A DNA stretch of 13,527 nt, from positions 1 to 13,527 of the forward strand of contig CAZOGW010000083.1 in the NCBI GenBank assembly GCA_964579415.1, given 5' to 3'. The translations under genes and the position numbers were made by a program. This document shows, piece after piece, positions 12,480-13,527 of the stretch. The notes beneath the pieces were generated by a model. That model made no database searches. It worked only from the letters and a program-made list of their open reading frames with translations, and was not told the DNA's origin. Position 1 is the first letter of the stretch. Every line of letters starts with the position of its first letter. This DNA is from CAZOGW01 sp964579415. Lineage in GTDB: Bacteria > Actinomycetota > Acidimicrobiia > Spongiisociales > UBA5794.

Positions 12480-13527
12480 TCAGCAGCCCGACGGCAGCCT
12501 GATGTGGCGGTCGACGGCGACGGACTCGAGGAAGATCGGCTCCGACAGCGGCGGGACGATCCGCACGTCGACGGTGTCGGTGTCGCCGAGGCCGAAGTGG
12601 GCCGTGGGTTCGACGCCTGAGGTGTACCCGAAGGAGACGACGATCTCGCGGGCACCGAGGAGCCGGTCCGGGTCTCCGAGCCCGCCCGCCTCGTAGACCT
12701 CGACCCGGGTGCCCACGCCGCCCCCGGGGGAGGAGTCGACGGAGACCTCGAGCCAGTGTCCCGATCCGCCGGTGTTGCGCAGGAGCAGGGAGGGGAGCTC
12801 GGGGTACCACTCCACCAGCAGGACGTCCACGCGGCCGTCGCGGTCGACGTCGGCGGTGGGTCCGGTCACCCAGTACTGCAACTCGCCGAGCCCGTCGGGG
12901 GCGGCGAAGCGGGGAATCCCGTCGGACACGCCGAGATGGCGGAACACCGCCGGCCGGGTGCCGCCGTCGGCGGAGGCGGTGGTGAGAATGTCCGGCCAGC
13001 CGTCGTTGTCGAGGTCGACGATGTCGACGTGCGGCGCCTTGGTGGGGAGCCCGATGAGCCCGGCCGCCTCGGTGACGTCCTCGAGGCGGATGCCGCCGGG
13101 TGCCTCGGTGCGGTTGAGGTAGAGCCGCACCGGCACCTGGGCTCCCTTGTGGGTGCTGTTGAAGTGGTGCCCCACCACCAGGTCGGGCCGGCCATCACGG
13201 TCGACGTCGGCGATGGCCGCTCCGGCCACGTCGTCCTCGTTGCCGTAGGTGGCCCATTCCGGCACCGCGCCCGGGACCTCGACGAAGCCGTCTCCGGTGC
13301 CGGCGAAGAGGCGGTTGGAGCCGCCGATGAACAGGTCGGTGTGGCCGTCGCCGTCGAGGTCGCCGGTGGCGATGCCGAGCCCGGCCACGCCGAGAGGGAA
13401 CAGGTCGCTCCCGGTGACATCCTCGAAGCGGAGGCCGCCCATGTTGCGGTAGAGGCGGGTGTTGCCGCCGCGGTAGTGGTCCTCCACGATCACCAGGTCG
13501 AGCAGTCCGTCCTCGTCGAAGTCGAGC
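12480..13527 (-). CDS. FG-GAP/ASPIC-UnbV repeat protein, partial
   Basis: The 5' end lies beyond the right edge. The frame is open to the last base, and the GTG at 13493 is an internal valine, because the 11 codons before it encode another FG-GAP loop (DFDEDGLLD). About 348 C-terminal residues are visible. Counted from the edge, calcium-loop motifs of the form DxDxDGxxD lie at 2-10, 56-64, 107-115, 171-179 and 226-234. They mark an integrin-like or VCBS-type beta-propeller. An ASPIC/UnbV domain follows at about 269-322, ending in HFGLG (310-314). Homologues (the CRTAC1-like group) are usually exported, but the signal peptide is not in view. Function is unknown; adhesion or cell-surface carbohydrate or protein binding is usual speculation. 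Its stop lies 21 bp from the stop of the convergent RTX gene. Confidence 0.9.
   Translation of the reverse strand, partial: LDFDEDGLLDLVIVEDHYRGGNTRLYRNMGGLRFEDVTGSDLFPLGVAGLGIATGDLDGDGHTDLFIGGSNRLFAGTGDGFVEVPGAVPEWATYGNEDDVAGAAIADVDRDGRPDLVVGHHFNSTHKGAQVPVRLYLNRTEAPGGIRLEDVTEAAGLIGLPTKAPHVDIVDLDNDGWPDILTTASADGGTRPAVFRHLGVSDGIPRFAAPDGLGELQYWVTGPTADVDRDGRVDVLLVEWYPELPSLLLRNTGGSGHWLEVSVDSSPGGGVGTRVEVYEAGGLGDPDRLLGAREIVVSFGYTSGVEPTAHFGLGDTDTVDVRIVPPLSEPIFLESVAVDRHIRLPSGC

Noticed and set aside
12456..12482. Terminator between the two convergent genes at the right end
   Set aside because: Only five pairs (TGAGC/GCTCA) around a 17-base loop with no U-tract. It may simply reflect the two TGA stops in opposite orientation.
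11507..12655. 382-codon open frame antisense to the RTX repeats
   Set aside because: Its translation is a periodic SLPAPP-type repeat, merely the mirror of the RTX nonapeptide codons.

Overview
The window is GC-rich (roughly 70 percent by eye) with tightly packed genes, GTG as well as ATG starts, and apparent leaderless promoters. It looks like a chromosomal segment of an actinomycete (Actinomycetota). The gene order resembles the conserved actinobacterial serA - (leuB) - FAH-family gene - gltX neighbourhood, known from Mycobacterium tuberculosis and Corynebacterium glutamicum. The added ilvE and the RTX and FG-GAP proteins make me lean to class Acidimicrobiia, but that is inference and no rRNA marker is present.

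Layout, left to right. 1-257: non-coding, with nested inverted repeats. 258-3020 (-): phosphoenolpyruvate carboxylase, complete. 3021-3132: spacer with the probable ppc promoter and two heptanucleotide tandem arrays. 3133-3549 (-): DUF983 zinc-ribbon membrane protein. 3657-5240 (+): D-3-phosphoglycerate dehydrogenase. 5241-5353: spacer with two more heptanucleotide arrays. 5354-6300 (-): a MauE-like membrane protein translationally coupled to phosphatidylglycerophosphatase A. 6381-10073 (+): branched-chain aminotransferase, an unrecognised 171-residue protein, a FAH-family enzyme close to corynebacterial oxaloacetate decarboxylase, and glutamyl-tRNA synthetase, with close spacing that suggests one operon. 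10164-12458 (+): a secreted seven-bladed propeller protein fused to a long RTX calcium-binding repeat. 12480-13527 (-): an FG-GAP/ASPIC-UnbV protein cut by the right edge.

The metabolic genes form a coherent set. Ppc makes oxaloacetate and the FAH-family enzyme may decarboxylate or tautomerise it. SerA draws 3-phosphoglycerate into serine, IlvE finishes branched-chain amino acids, and GltX charges tRNA-Glu. The right end changes to the cell surface: two unrelated calcium-dependent propeller proteins meet tail to tail.

I see no mobile-element genes, CRISPR array, tRNA or rRNA, and no obvious new defence or biosynthetic system. The features most worth a second look are four period-7 tandem arrays in two intergenic gaps, the nested inverted repeats at the left end, the MauE-PgpA pair, the unknown protein in the ilvE-gltX operon, and the 32-unit in-register RTX domain with its 45-residue super-repeat.
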